7,161 nt of DNA. Origin: CAZJQT01 sp964548655. Lineage in GTDB: Bacteria > Patescibacteriota > Saccharimonadia > Saccharimonadales > CAZJQT01. The translations under genes and the position numbers were made by a program. Below the pieces are notes generated by a model. That model saw nothing but the letters and a program-made list of their open reading frames with translations. It had not been told where the DNA came from and ran no database searches. The number at the start of each line of letters is the position of its first letter. The stretch's first letter is position 1. The stretch covers positions 1 to 7,161 of the forward strand of contig CAZJQT010000026.1 of assembly GCA_964548655.1 (NCBI GenBank), written 5' to 3'. Positions 1-5,514 of this stretch are shown piece after piece.

Positions 1-89
1 CTGGTGGCTTTTTTGCCAACCGTGAATTAGCCCGCATTGCCGGTGCTAAAGGCGGTCGAATTAGCCGTCGTACTAAGAAGTCTGTTTAA
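1..89 (+). CDS. KGG-motif small stress-type protein, C-terminal end only (5' partial)
   Basis: The reading frame enters from the left edge (first full codon at position 3) and ends at TAA 87-89. The visible 28 residues contain a GGFFANRELARIAGAKGG stretch followed by a basic tail (RISRRTKKSV). This matches the KGG motif of small bacterial stress-induced proteins such as E. coli YciG/YmdF and the Con-10 type, where a GG-x-F-A-N-x-x-E/R-L-A-x-x-A-G-x-KGG unit occurs once or several times. The family has no well-defined biochemical role. The start, total length and number of repeats lie outside the window. The stop codon abuts the stop codon of the convergent metallopeptidase-like gene with no base between, and a strong terminator follows. 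The family call rests on one motif in a fragment. Confidence 0.72.
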   Translation, partial: GGFFANRELARIAGAKGGRISRRTKKSV

Positions 90-629
90 TTAACTGATTT
101 CTTGCATGAACACCGCTTTGGCTTCGCCAAGCGGTGTTTTTTGTTGACGGCTTTGCATGCGGTACGGCCGGCAAAAACGCGATGATGAAACTTGCCAGGA
201 CGCCTGACAGTTCAGGCAAACGTAGGTAGTCGGTAAGGTCTGTAGCCCGTTCAGGTAGCATTTTGGGCAAGTACTACGGAAATGCAGCCAATCACGGTAA
301 GTATTAAGGCACTCTTCGACGTGATCTTCAGATATATCAACATTGTAGCTTTTGGCCAAATCCAGTGCTTTATGCCAAGCCGCCACCTCAAATTGCAACA
401 ACTCGATGTCACTCCCATACGAAAGGTGACCAAGATCAGAGTGGGCTACTTCATGTAATAAGGCCCACTGGCCACTATCTGACTCAACCGTAGCTAAACG
501 GTAGTGGATGGTTTTGTCTACCGGAGACCAATAGAAATTTTCAGCTGGCACAAAACCGAGCAGTTTATAAGACATCTTTAATTTATCTAGGAAGCTACTA
601 GTTTTGTTTGGCATATTCATAACATCCAT
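90..629 (-). CDS. HExxH zinc metallopeptidase-like protein (ImmA/IrrE-like) with C-terminal zinc ribbon
   Basis: A 179-residue protein. Residues 59-68 read HEVAHSDLGH, an HExxH zinc-protease motif with another His five residues on. Glu81 in the following helix (FEVAAWHKALDLA) could be the third zinc ligand, as in the ImmA/IrrE (COG2856) family. A second metal site is visible as CPKC (121-124) and CLNC (138-141), a four-Cys zinc ribbon. The last 30 or so residues are a polar basic tail. There is no signal peptide or membrane segment, so it is probably cytoplasmic. The start at 629 is chosen because GAGGAAG lies upstream on the minus strand (639-645); in-frame ATGs three and five codons later are possible. 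It overlaps the upstream ROK gene by 32 bases, implying cotranscription. The substrate is unknown. ImmA-type proteases often cut repressors next to an HTH gene, but none is visible here. Confidence 0.7.
   Translation of the reverse strand: MDVMNMPNKTSSFLDKLKMSYKLLGFVPAENFYWSPVDKTIHYRLATVESDSGQWALLHEVAHSDLGHLSYGSDIELLQFEVAAWHKALDLAKSYNVDISEDHVEECLNTYRDWLHFRSTCPKCYLNGLQTLPTTYVCLNCQASWQVSSSRFCRPYRMQSRQQKTPLGEAKAVFMQEIS
109..142 (+). terminator. Rho-independent terminator of the KGG gene
   Basis: An AACACCGC arm (109-116) pairs with GCGGTGTT (131-138). Next to it TTGGC pairs with GCCAA across a TTC loop, with one bulged T in the left arm. The hairpin is followed by a T-run (137-142). On the plus strand this is a textbook intrinsic terminator about 20 bases after the KGG stop. 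On the minus strand no T-run follows the hairpin, so it should act in one direction. It lies entirely inside the last codons of the convergent gene at 90-629. Confidence 0.88.
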
Positions 630-1389
630 AAATAACCGCTTCCTCAGGGTGTTTGGCTGGTAGGATGGGTATTTGAGCCAATTCTGACTTCTTTAATCTT
701 GCTGTCAGCAAGCCGCCAAATTTGTCAAAGCTTGCACCAACGCCACCACCAATCACGATCGCGTCTGGAGTCAGGACTTCAAGTAAATGCTCTATGCCAA
801 CAGCCAGATCATCGGCAATCTGTTGCCAAGTCACCGGATCACTAATCTCACTAGCCAATTTGCCATAGCGGTTTACGATTGCCTTACCAGAAGCGAACGA
901 CTCCCAGGATACTTGCTCTCCATCCTTGTCTATCATAATGCCATTACCGCCACGGTCGTTAATGCTCAAATCAATTTTGCCATCCACGATCAGCCCAATC
1001 CCAATGCCAGTGCTTATGGTTAAATACAACACTTTTTTATAACTACTGCCTAAAGCCTTTGCCTCCGCCAGAGCGCCCAACTTGGCGTCATTCTCTATTA
1101 GGACTGTACTTTTTACAATAGTTTGAACATCAGCTTTTATAGGTACGTCCTGCCAAGCTAAGTTACCAAAAGAAATTGCCAGGCCTTTATTACGATCTAA
1201 AATAGCTGGCACAGCCACAACGGTTTTCTCAAGTTTACCCAAGTCTAATTTAGATAAAACATCAGCCAAATTAGTTTTAAAATCAGAATAAGCTTTGGGC
1301 GTAGGGAACTTTAATTTTTGACTAACAGCGCCATTGTCAAATAAGGCTACCAAGGTTTTAGTACCCCCAATATCAACGGCCAAAATCAT
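598..1389 (-). CDS. ROK-family sugar kinase-like protein (glucokinase-like)
   Basis: A 263-residue protein of the ROK (repressor, ORF, kinase) family. Visible motifs: the N-terminal phosphate loop DIGGTKT (6-12), ENDA (99-102) with Asp101 at the position of the ROK catalytic base, the second glycine-rich loop STGIGIG (126-132), and PDAIVIGGGVG (208-218) near the adenosine site. ROK kinases phosphorylate glucose, N-acetylglucosamine, N-acetylmannosamine or similar sugars using ATP in the cytoplasm. No HTH precedes the kinase fold, so it is not a NagC-type repressor. The usual ExGH sugar/zinc segment and CxCGxxGCxE zinc motif are absent: residues 145-170 read DRGGNG...WESFASGKA instead. The length is somewhat below the usual ~300. 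The start ATG is followed directly by the expected MILAVDIGG strand, but no Shine-Dalgarno is visible. The fold is secure; kinase activity and substrate are not. Confidence 0.88.
   Translation of the reverse strand: MILAVDIGGTKTLVALFDNGAVSQKLKFPTPKAYSDFKTNLADVLSKLDLGKLEKTVVAVPAILDRNKGLAISFGNLAWQDVPIKADVQTIVKSTVLIENDAKLGALAEAKALGSSYKKVLYLTISTGIGIGLIVDGKIDLSINDRGGNGIMIDKDGEQVSWESFASGKAIVNRYGKLASEISDPVTWQQIADDLAVGIEHLLEVLTPDAIVIGGGVGASFDKFGGLLTARLKKSELAQIPILPAKHPEEAVIYGCYEYAKQN
639..645 (-). promoter_or_regulatory. Ribosome binding site of the metallopeptidase-like gene
   Basis: The minus strand reads GAGGAAG here, inside the 3' end of the ROK gene. The GAGGA core ends 11 bases before the ATG at 629-627. 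It supports the first ATG over the later in-frame ATGs at 620 and 614. Confidence 0.5.
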
Positions 1390-1395
1390 ATTATG

Positions 1396-1401
1396 AGTTT
1401 A
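1396..1401 (-). promoter_or_regulatory. Possible -10 box for a leaderless ROK transcript
   Basis: The minus strand reads TAAACT (4/6 to TATAAT), then six bases, then the ROK ATG at 1389. No Shine-Dalgarno precedes the ATG. No convincing -35 box is seen at 16-18 bases, so the call is weak. It is listed because def shows the same arrangement. Confidence 0.22.
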
Positions 1402-1416
1402 TCACAGGCTAAATAC

Positions 1417-1450
1417 TTGCTTTGACAGATATCAACAGATATAATAATGC
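1417..1450 (+). promoter_or_regulatory. Candidate sigma-70-type promoter for the S1-infB cluster
   Basis: A perfect TATAAT lies at 1440-1445 with TTGCTT (3/6 to consensus) at 1417-1422, spacing 17. A perfect TTGACA at 1422-1427 overlaps it and would pair, at 17 bases, with the weaker TAATGC at 1445-1450. Either pair would start transcription near 1452-1457, leaving an 80-85 base leader before the S1 start. This is the only strong promoter candidate upstream of the plus-strand cluster. Confidence 0.55.
1425..1442. repeat. Tandem ACAGATAT repeat, possible operator
   Basis: ACAGATAT occurs at 1425-1432 and again at 1435-1442, exactly 10 bases apart, so both copies face the same side of the helix. 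The pair sits between and over the -35 and -10 boxes of the plus promoter and upstream of the divergent ROK gene. It could bind a regulator, or it could be chance in AT-rich promoter DNA. Confidence 0.35.
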
Positions 1451-1465
1451 CTAACCCATTAATAT

Positions 1466-1503
1466 CTTTAACGGGTCGGTAGGACCGGCCACCGGTATTA
1501 AAG
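1466..1503 (+). promoter_or_regulatory. Structured leader hairpin of the S1 mRNA
   Basis: In the leader, 1474-1480 (GGTCGGT) pairs with 1484-1490 (ACCGGCC) through seven base pairs, one a G-U, around an AGG triloop. An outer stem CTTTAA (1466-1471) pairs with TTAAAG (1498-1503). No T-run follows, so it is not a terminator. Its place just upstream of the ribosome binding site suggests a role in mRNA stability or translational control. Ribosomal protein S1 represses its own mRNA through a folded leader in E. coli; a parallel here is inference. Confidence 0.45.
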
Positions 1504-1518
1504 CGGAAATATGTGGAA

Positions 1519-1525
1519 AAGGAGG
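1519..1525 (+). promoter_or_regulatory. Ribosome binding site of the S1 gene
   Basis: AAGGAGG, a near-perfect anti-16S match, ends 11 bases before ATG 1537. This fixes the start at 1537, because an in-frame GTG at 1513 would place the site inside the coding region. An out-of-frame ATG directly followed by TAA (1527-1532) lies between this site and the start. Confidence 0.8.
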
Positions 1526-1536
1526 CATGTAAACAC

Positions 1537-2601
1537 ATGTCAAAAAGTTCTGTGACTATGGATGATCTACTGGCTTCTCAAGATGTTGCCCAAATAAAAT
1601 CAGGCGATGTTGTTGAAGGCACAGTTACATCCGTTAAAAAGCACGAGGTTTGGATAGATTTAGGCGCCAATGGTATTGGCGTTGTTTTGCGCCGAGAAAT
1701 CGGCCATAACAAGCAGTTAGAAGAGGGAGAAAAAGTTACCACCAGCGTGGTTGATCCAGAGATAGAAGATGGTTACGCGCTGCTGAGTATGCGCCGAGCC
1801 GACAAAAGTCGAGGCTGGGATGAATTACAGCAACTTATGGACACTCAAGAAGTTATAGAAATTATGCCCTATGATGCTAACAGAGGTGGTTTATTGGTAG
1901 AGCTAGAAGGTATTCGCGGCTTTTTACCGGTTTCTCAGCTGGCGGCTGGCCATTACCCAAGAGTAACTGGTGCCGATAAAGACGAGATACTACAGAAGCT
2001 CAACCAATTAGTAAACCAACCCATCAAGGTTCGTGTTCTAGACGTCAGCGCTAAAGACAACAAACTGATTTTCTCTGAAAAAGAAGCTGTCAAAGACGCT
2101 ACCGCCGAGCACTTTTCTAAGCTCAAGGTTGGTGACGTTGTAGAAGGCATGGTAACCGGCGTAATCGACTTCGGTGCTTTTGTGAACGTTGATGGCATTG
2201 AGGGCCTGATCCACATCTCAGAGATATCCTGGGAGAGAGTCGAAGAACCCAGAAAATACGTCAAGACTGGGGAGAAGATCAAAGCCAAAATCATCGCTAT
2301 TGATAAAGACCGCTTGTCTTTAAGTCTCAAACAAATGAGCGAGGATCCTTGGCTACAAGAAGTTAAGAAGTACAAAAAGGGCGATATGGTTGACGGTAAA
2401 GTTACCCGCATCACACCGTTTGGTGCCTTTGTTCAACTGAGTCCAGCTGTCGAAGCGCTGGTTCATGTATCAGAGATGAGTAATGAAGAAGGCGTTGACC
2501 CAGAAAAAATCTTCCAACTCAACGAGAAGAAGAAGTTCAAAGTTCTTGAAGTTGATATCCCGAACCGCAAGATAGCCCTAAGTCTTAAAGACGCTAAGTA
2601 A
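1537..2601 (+). CDS. rpsA: Four-domain S1 RNA-binding protein (30S ribosomal protein S1-like)
   Basis: A 354-residue protein made of four S1 (OB-fold) repeats at about residues 22-87, 104-181, 198-266 and 280-351. The third and fourth carry the clearest signatures: GDVVEGMVTGVIDFGAFV...GLIHISEIS and GDMVDGKVTRITPFGAFV...ALVHVSEMS. The second is divergent but keeps GIRGFLPVSQL, which is typical of ribosomal S1. S1 binds single-stranded mRNA at the 30S platform and helps place it for initiation. E. coli S1 has six domains; four-domain versions occur in Gram-positives and other phyla. No KH domain or NusA N-terminal domain is present, although infB follows 42 bases downstream, where nusA commonly sits upstream of it. 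Membership of the S1 family is certain; true ribosome association rather than another S1-repeat role is probable. Confidence 0.9.
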   Translation: MSKSSVTMDDLLASQDVAQIKSGDVVEGTVTSVKKHEVWIDLGANGIGVVLRREIGHNKQLEEGEKVTTSVVDPEIEDGYALLSMRRADKSRGWDELQQLMDTQEVIEIMPYDANRGGLLVELEGIRGFLPVSQLAAGHYPRVTGADKDEILQKLNQLVNQPIKVRVLDVSAKDNKLIFSEKEAVKDATAEHFSKLKVGDVVEGMVTGVIDFGAFVNVDGIEGLIHISEISWERVEEPRKYVKTGEKIKAKIIAIDKDRLSLSLKQMSEDPWLQEVKKYKKGDMVDGKVTRITPFGAFVQLSPAVEALVHVSEMSNEEGVDPEKIFQLNEKKKFKVLEVDIPNRKIALSLKDAK

Positions 2602-2630
2602 GATGAGTTAAACAGGCCTTAAGCAGCCAG

Positions 2631-2640
2631 AAAGGAGTGA
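2631..2640 (+). promoter_or_regulatory. Ribosome binding site of infB
   Basis: AAAGGAGTGA, a strong Shine-Dalgarno match, ends three bases before ATG 2644. The GGAG core is seven bases from the start. It confirms the infB start and shows that this organism uses strong SD sites on some genes. Confidence 0.8.
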
Positions 2641-2643
2641 TCT

Positions 2644-4401
2644 ATGGCAACCAATCTAGAAATCAATGACATGATCACTGTAGGCGAGCTGGCTGAGAAG
2701 CTAATGATACCAGTCTCTCAACTCATCACTGAGTTGATGAAAAACGGTGTTATGGCAACCGTTAATGAACGGATTGATTTTGATACTGCTCAGATAATTG
2801 TTGGTGAACTTGGTCTAGAAATTGAGCTGACCAAAAAATCAGCCGATGATGTCCAGATAAGTCATAAGAAACCCAAGGCAAGTGCTAAGGCCGAAGATCG
2901 TCCACCAGTGGTGGCCGTTATGGGTCACGTTGACCATGGCAAGACCAGCTTGCTCGATGCTATTCGTGGTGCCAAAGTTGCCAGTGGTGAATCAGGTGGC
3001 ATAACCCAGCACATATCGGCCTATCAGATAATTCACAATAAACGACCAATTACGCTGCTTGATACCCCTGGTCATGAAGCTTTTGCAGCTCTACGTGAAC
3101 ACGGCGCTCAACTAACTGACTTGGTCATCATAGTTGTGGCGGCCGATGATGGCGTAAAACCGCAAACGATTGAAGCCATCCGCTTTGCCCGTAAAGCTGG
3201 CGTTAAAATTATTGTAGCCATCAACAAGATGGACAAAGAAGGCGCTGACGCTAACCGCGTCAAACAACAGCTAGCTGAGCAAAAGCTAATGGTTGAAGAC
3301 TACGGTGGTGATATTGTGGCTGTACCAGTCTCGGCTAAGACAGGCAGCGGCATAGACCAGCTGCTAGAAATGATTTTGCTAGTGGCAGATGTTGAGGAGC
3401 TCAAAGCCGATCGTAACGTGCCAGCTGAAGGCTTAATCATTGAATCACATATGGAAGTTGGCCGCGGACCAGTGGCGGTTGCACTTATAGAAGCTGGCGT
3501 GTTAGAACCCGGCCAATTTATTGTGTCTGGCTCGACCTATGCGCGTATACGCAATCTCGACTCAACTGACAATACGCCTATCAAAGAAGCCGGCCCATCA
3601 ACGCCGGTAATTATCAGTGGCTTTAAAGAATTACCAGAATTTGGTGACCGTTTTGAGGCTGTAAAAACCGAGAAAGAAGCTAGGGCTAAAGCTGAAACCG
3701 GTACTGACGCTTCAAATAACCGCAAAACTTCGGACATAAACAGCAGCGAGCTAATACGGATTATCAACCGTACCAACAAAGTTAATGAGCTGAACATTAT
3801 AGTGAAAGCTGATGTTAAAGGCTCACTGACATCTGTAATCGACAGCTTAAAAGCGCTTGATACCGAGGAAGTTGCTATCAGAATGGTTGGTTCTGGCGTT
3901 GGTCCAATCAGCGAAAATGACGTTAATCATGCTCGTTCATCGGAGGCAACTATCTATGGTTTTAACACGCCTATTGCCGTTAACGTAAAGCGCCTGGCTG
4001 CCCGCGATAAAGTTCCAGTCAAGCTGTTCAGCATCATTTATGAGTTAGTCGATGATGCTAAGGCCGAGCTAGAAAAGTTGCTAGTGCCCGAGGTTGTCGA
4101 GACCGAGTTAGGTCGATTAATAGTTAAAGGTATATTCAAGACTACTAAGACGGAAGTAATTTGTGGAGGTGAAGTCACCAAGGGCAAACTAAGCTTGCCA
4201 GCCAAGGCAGCAATCTACAGAGACAAAGTAAAGTTAGCCGAGGCTGAGGTAACCAATCTCAAGAAAGGTCCGCAAGACGCCAAAGAAGTTTTTGAAGGTG
4301 AAATGTGTGGCTTGAGCCTGAAAACTTCTTCTAGATTACAGATTGAAGAAGGTGATCGCATAGAATTGTTTACTAGAAACGAAGTAGCCCGTAAGCTATA
4401 G
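2644..4401 (+). CDS. infB: Translation initiation factor IF-2
   Basis: A 585-residue GTPase that brings formyl-Met-tRNA to the 30S subunit and promotes 50S joining. One IF2_N domain lies at about residues 10-61, followed by a short basic linker. The GTPase domain has G1 GHVDHGKT (94-101), a GGITQHI G2 region, G3 DTPGH (140-144), G4 NKMD (194-197) and G5 SAK (230-232). Domain II includes RGPVAVALIEAGVL from about 274. Domain III starts near 381 (NELNIIVKADVKGSL), and the fMet-tRNA-binding C-terminal domain begins near GRLIVKGIF (about 490). All GTPase residues look intact. It is much shorter than E. coli IF-2 (890 residues) because the long N-terminal linker is missing, as in many reduced genomes. 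It follows the S1 gene by 42 bases and precedes an unknown membrane protein by nine. Confidence 0.98.
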   Translation: MATNLEINDMITVGELAEKLMIPVSQLITELMKNGVMATVNERIDFDTAQIIVGELGLEIELTKKSADDVQISHKKPKASAKAEDRPPVVAVMGHVDHGKTSLLDAIRGAKVASGESGGITQHISAYQIIHNKRPITLLDTPGHEAFAALREHGAQLTDLVIIVVAADDGVKPQTIEAIRFARKAGVKIIVAINKMDKEGADANRVKQQLAEQKLMVEDYGGDIVAVPVSAKTGSGIDQLLEMILLVADVEELKADRNVPAEGLIIESHMEVGRGPVAVALIEAGVLEPGQFIVSGSTYARIRNLDSTDNTPIKEAGPSTPVIISGFKELPEFGDRFEAVKTEKEARAKAETGTDASNNRKTSDINSSELIRIINRTNKVNELNIIVKADVKGSLTSVIDSLKALDTEEVAIRMVGSGVGPISENDVNHARSSEATIYGFNTPIAVNVKRLAARDKVPVKLFSIIYELVDDAKAELEKLLVPEVVETELGRLIVKGIFKTTKTEVICGGEVTKGKLSLPAKAAIYRDKVKLAEAEVTNLKKGPQDAKEVFEGEMCGLSLKTSSRLQIEEGDRIELFTRNEVARKL

Positions 4402-4410
4402 GTATCAACT

Positions 4411-4881
4411 ATGGAAAATCCGCCCCTAGGACCCCTAGAACAAGCCTTACCACCCGACAGCCCGGAATATCTTACCACTAAGGCTGAGACCCGCCGTCCA
4501 CCACTGGTTAGTCCGGAACAATTACAGCAACTGGGCAAAGAGGCTTACCAAGCCGTAGTTGACAAAGATGGCGAACAAGCTCAAAAAAGCCGGTTTGAAG
4601 AATTATCAGAAAACTATTTTGAAAAACGTCACGAGAAGTTAAATGAACCTAAAGAGCAAACCTATAGTGGCGAACTGACCCCAGTAGGGGAAATCTTGTC
4701 AAAACGCACCGAAATAAGAGCTACTGATAATCTAGAGGCTCAATCAGAACCTTCCGACTTATCTGCCCATCATGGTGCTAGGGTTCACAGTCTAGCTACA
4801 GACTACAAAAGAATCCTAGCAGCTGCTATTATTACGGGTGTTATTCTAGCTATAGTGGCCATTATTTGGCTGGCTAGATGA
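4411..4881 (+). CDS. Unknown protein with a single C-terminal membrane anchor
   Basis: A 156-residue protein that I do not recognise. The first ~130 residues are polar and proline-rich at the start, with a charged helical middle (about 35-80, rich in Glu, Lys and Gln). A single hydrophobic stretch of about 21 residues (134-154, AAAIITGVILAIVAIIW) ends the chain with only LAR after it. With no N-terminal signal peptide, this suggests a tail-anchored protein with its soluble part in the cytoplasm. The initiator is the only Met in the protein. No good Shine-Dalgarno is seen; the ATG lies nine bases after the infB stop, so translation may be coupled to infB. The stop is TGA. A membrane-tethering or stress role would be a guess. 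Confidence 0.72.
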   Translation: MENPPLGPLEQALPPDSPEYLTTKAETRRPPLVSPEQLQQLGKEAYQAVVDKDGEQAQKSRFEELSENYFEKRHEKLNEPKEQTYSGELTPVGEILSKRTEIRATDNLEAQSEPSDLSAHHGARVHSLATDYKRILAAAIITGVILAIVAIIWLAR

Positions 4882-4895
4882 TACTATAGAACCAT

Positions 4896-4900
4896 AGGAG
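4896..4900 (+). promoter_or_regulatory. Ribosome binding site of the DUF5663-like gene
   Basis: AGGAG lies four bases before ATG 4905, in the 23-base gap after the membrane protein gene. Confidence 0.6.
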
Positions 4901-4904
4901 ATAT

Positions 4905-5252
4905 ATGTTTAAGCTCAATAACGAACTTTTGGATGAACTTGGCCTAGGTAGCTTACCGCCAGACGAAAAGAACAAAATGCTCAAGCACATTTATGAGACG
5001 CTTGAGATGCGGGTTGGTATGAAGCTAGCTGAGCAGATGAGTAACCAACAGCTTGATGAGTTTGAAGCTTTTATTGATGGTAATGACGAACCAGGTGCAC
5101 TCAAATGGCTAGAAACAAATTTCCCGAACTACAAGCAAGTTGTGGCCGATGAACTCGATAAGCTTAAGGGCGAAATCAAACAAAACGCTCCACAAATTGT
5201 TGCCATGAGCCAACAGGGTGGATCTGAACAACCACCGACCGCCACACCGTAA
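4905..5252 (+). CDS. DUF5663-like small helical protein
   Basis: A 115-residue soluble protein predicted to be nearly all helix. The N-terminal half reads LLDELGLGSLPPDEKNKML, then ETLEMRVGMKLAEQMSNQQLDEFEAFID. This pattern (LGL-x-x-LP-x-x-E-K, then LE-x-RVG-x-x-LA-x-x-x-S-x-x-QL-x-EFE) is what I associate with DUF5663, a family of unknown function common in Patescibacteria. The family name is from memory and should be confirmed by profile search. A second helical segment (about 63-100) precedes a disordered Gln/Pro/Thr-rich tail (about 103-115). There is no cysteine, signal peptide or membrane segment. It has its own AGGAG site and sits in a five-gene run with infB. The next gene begins four bases after its stop. 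Confidence 0.75.
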   Translation: MFKLNNELLDELGLGSLPPDEKNKMLKHIYETLEMRVGMKLAEQMSNQQLDEFEAFIDGNDEPGALKWLETNFPNYKQVVADELDKLKGEIKQNAPQIVAMSQQGGSEQPPTATP

Positions 5253-5256
5253 TCCT

Positions 5257-5514
5257 ATGGCCGCAGAACAAATTTCCAGAGTTGTGATTATTGATTCGTT
5301 TATATGGAAGCGCGTAGAAATAGACATGTGTTTTAGTAGCCAACCTGAAAGACATGTCAACGTTTTGGCTGATGCAAGACCCATTGGGTCTACAGAAGGT
5401 AACGACATCCGCCTGTTGTCGCTAGATTCTGACGAAATGGACGATCTAGGCATCTATCTTAATGACGATAGGGATGCTTTCTTCGGTGCTCTATTATTAA
5501 GATTGGGTTATTAG
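5257..5514 (+). CDS. Unknown 85-residue acidic protein
   Basis: I do not recognise this protein. The frame is open from a GTG at 5218, but that would overlap the previous gene by 35 bases. ATG 5257, four bases after the previous stop, is the simpler start and suggests translational coupling, as no Shine-Dalgarno is visible. The sequence has a mixed strand-rich first half (ISRVVIIDSFIWKRVEIDMCF) and an acidic second half (LDSDEMDDLGIYLNDDRDAFF), ending in a short hydrophobic helix (GALLLRLGY). There is no signal peptide or clear membrane segment. Its TAG stop (5512-5514) overlaps the TAA stop of the convergent fmt (5513-5511) in the four-base sequence TTAG. Open length, coupled start and clean packing favour a real gene, but the case depends on conservation that I cannot test. 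Confidence 0.6.
   Translation: MAAEQISRVVIIDSFIWKRVEIDMCFSSQPERHVNVLADARPIGSTEGNDIRLLSLDSDEMDDLGIYLNDDRDAFFGALLLRLGY

Noticed and set aside
1513..1536. Upstream in-frame GTG that would extend the S1 protein by eight residues (MEKEACKH)
   Set aside because: The AAGGAGG site at 1519-1525 lies inside this extension and points to ATG 1537.
1953..2414. Long open frame (153 residues) antisense to the S1 gene
   Set aside because: Ser/Leu/Thr-rich composition typical of an antisense shadow, no ribosome binding site, and the opposite strand encodes clear S1 repeats.
4424..4439. CCCCTAG repeated within 9 bases at the start of the unknown membrane protein
   Set aside because: Short and encodes the PLGPLE segment; no other copies, so no support for a functional repeat.
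5218..5256. GTG start extending the 85-residue protein to 98 residues
   Set aside because: It overlaps the DUF5663-like gene by 35 bases and has no ribosome binding site; the extra residues (Pro, His, Asn, Arg-rich) look like an out-of-frame read of the disordered tail.
5322..5357. GACATGT repeated 28 bases apart inside the 85-residue gene, considered as an operator
   Set aside because: Lies mid-gene with no promoter nearby; two 7-base matches are not convincing.
5377..5391. Perfect 6-bp hairpin AGACCC-ATT-GGGTCT inside the 85-residue gene, considered as a terminator for fmt
   Set aside because: No T-run follows it on either strand.
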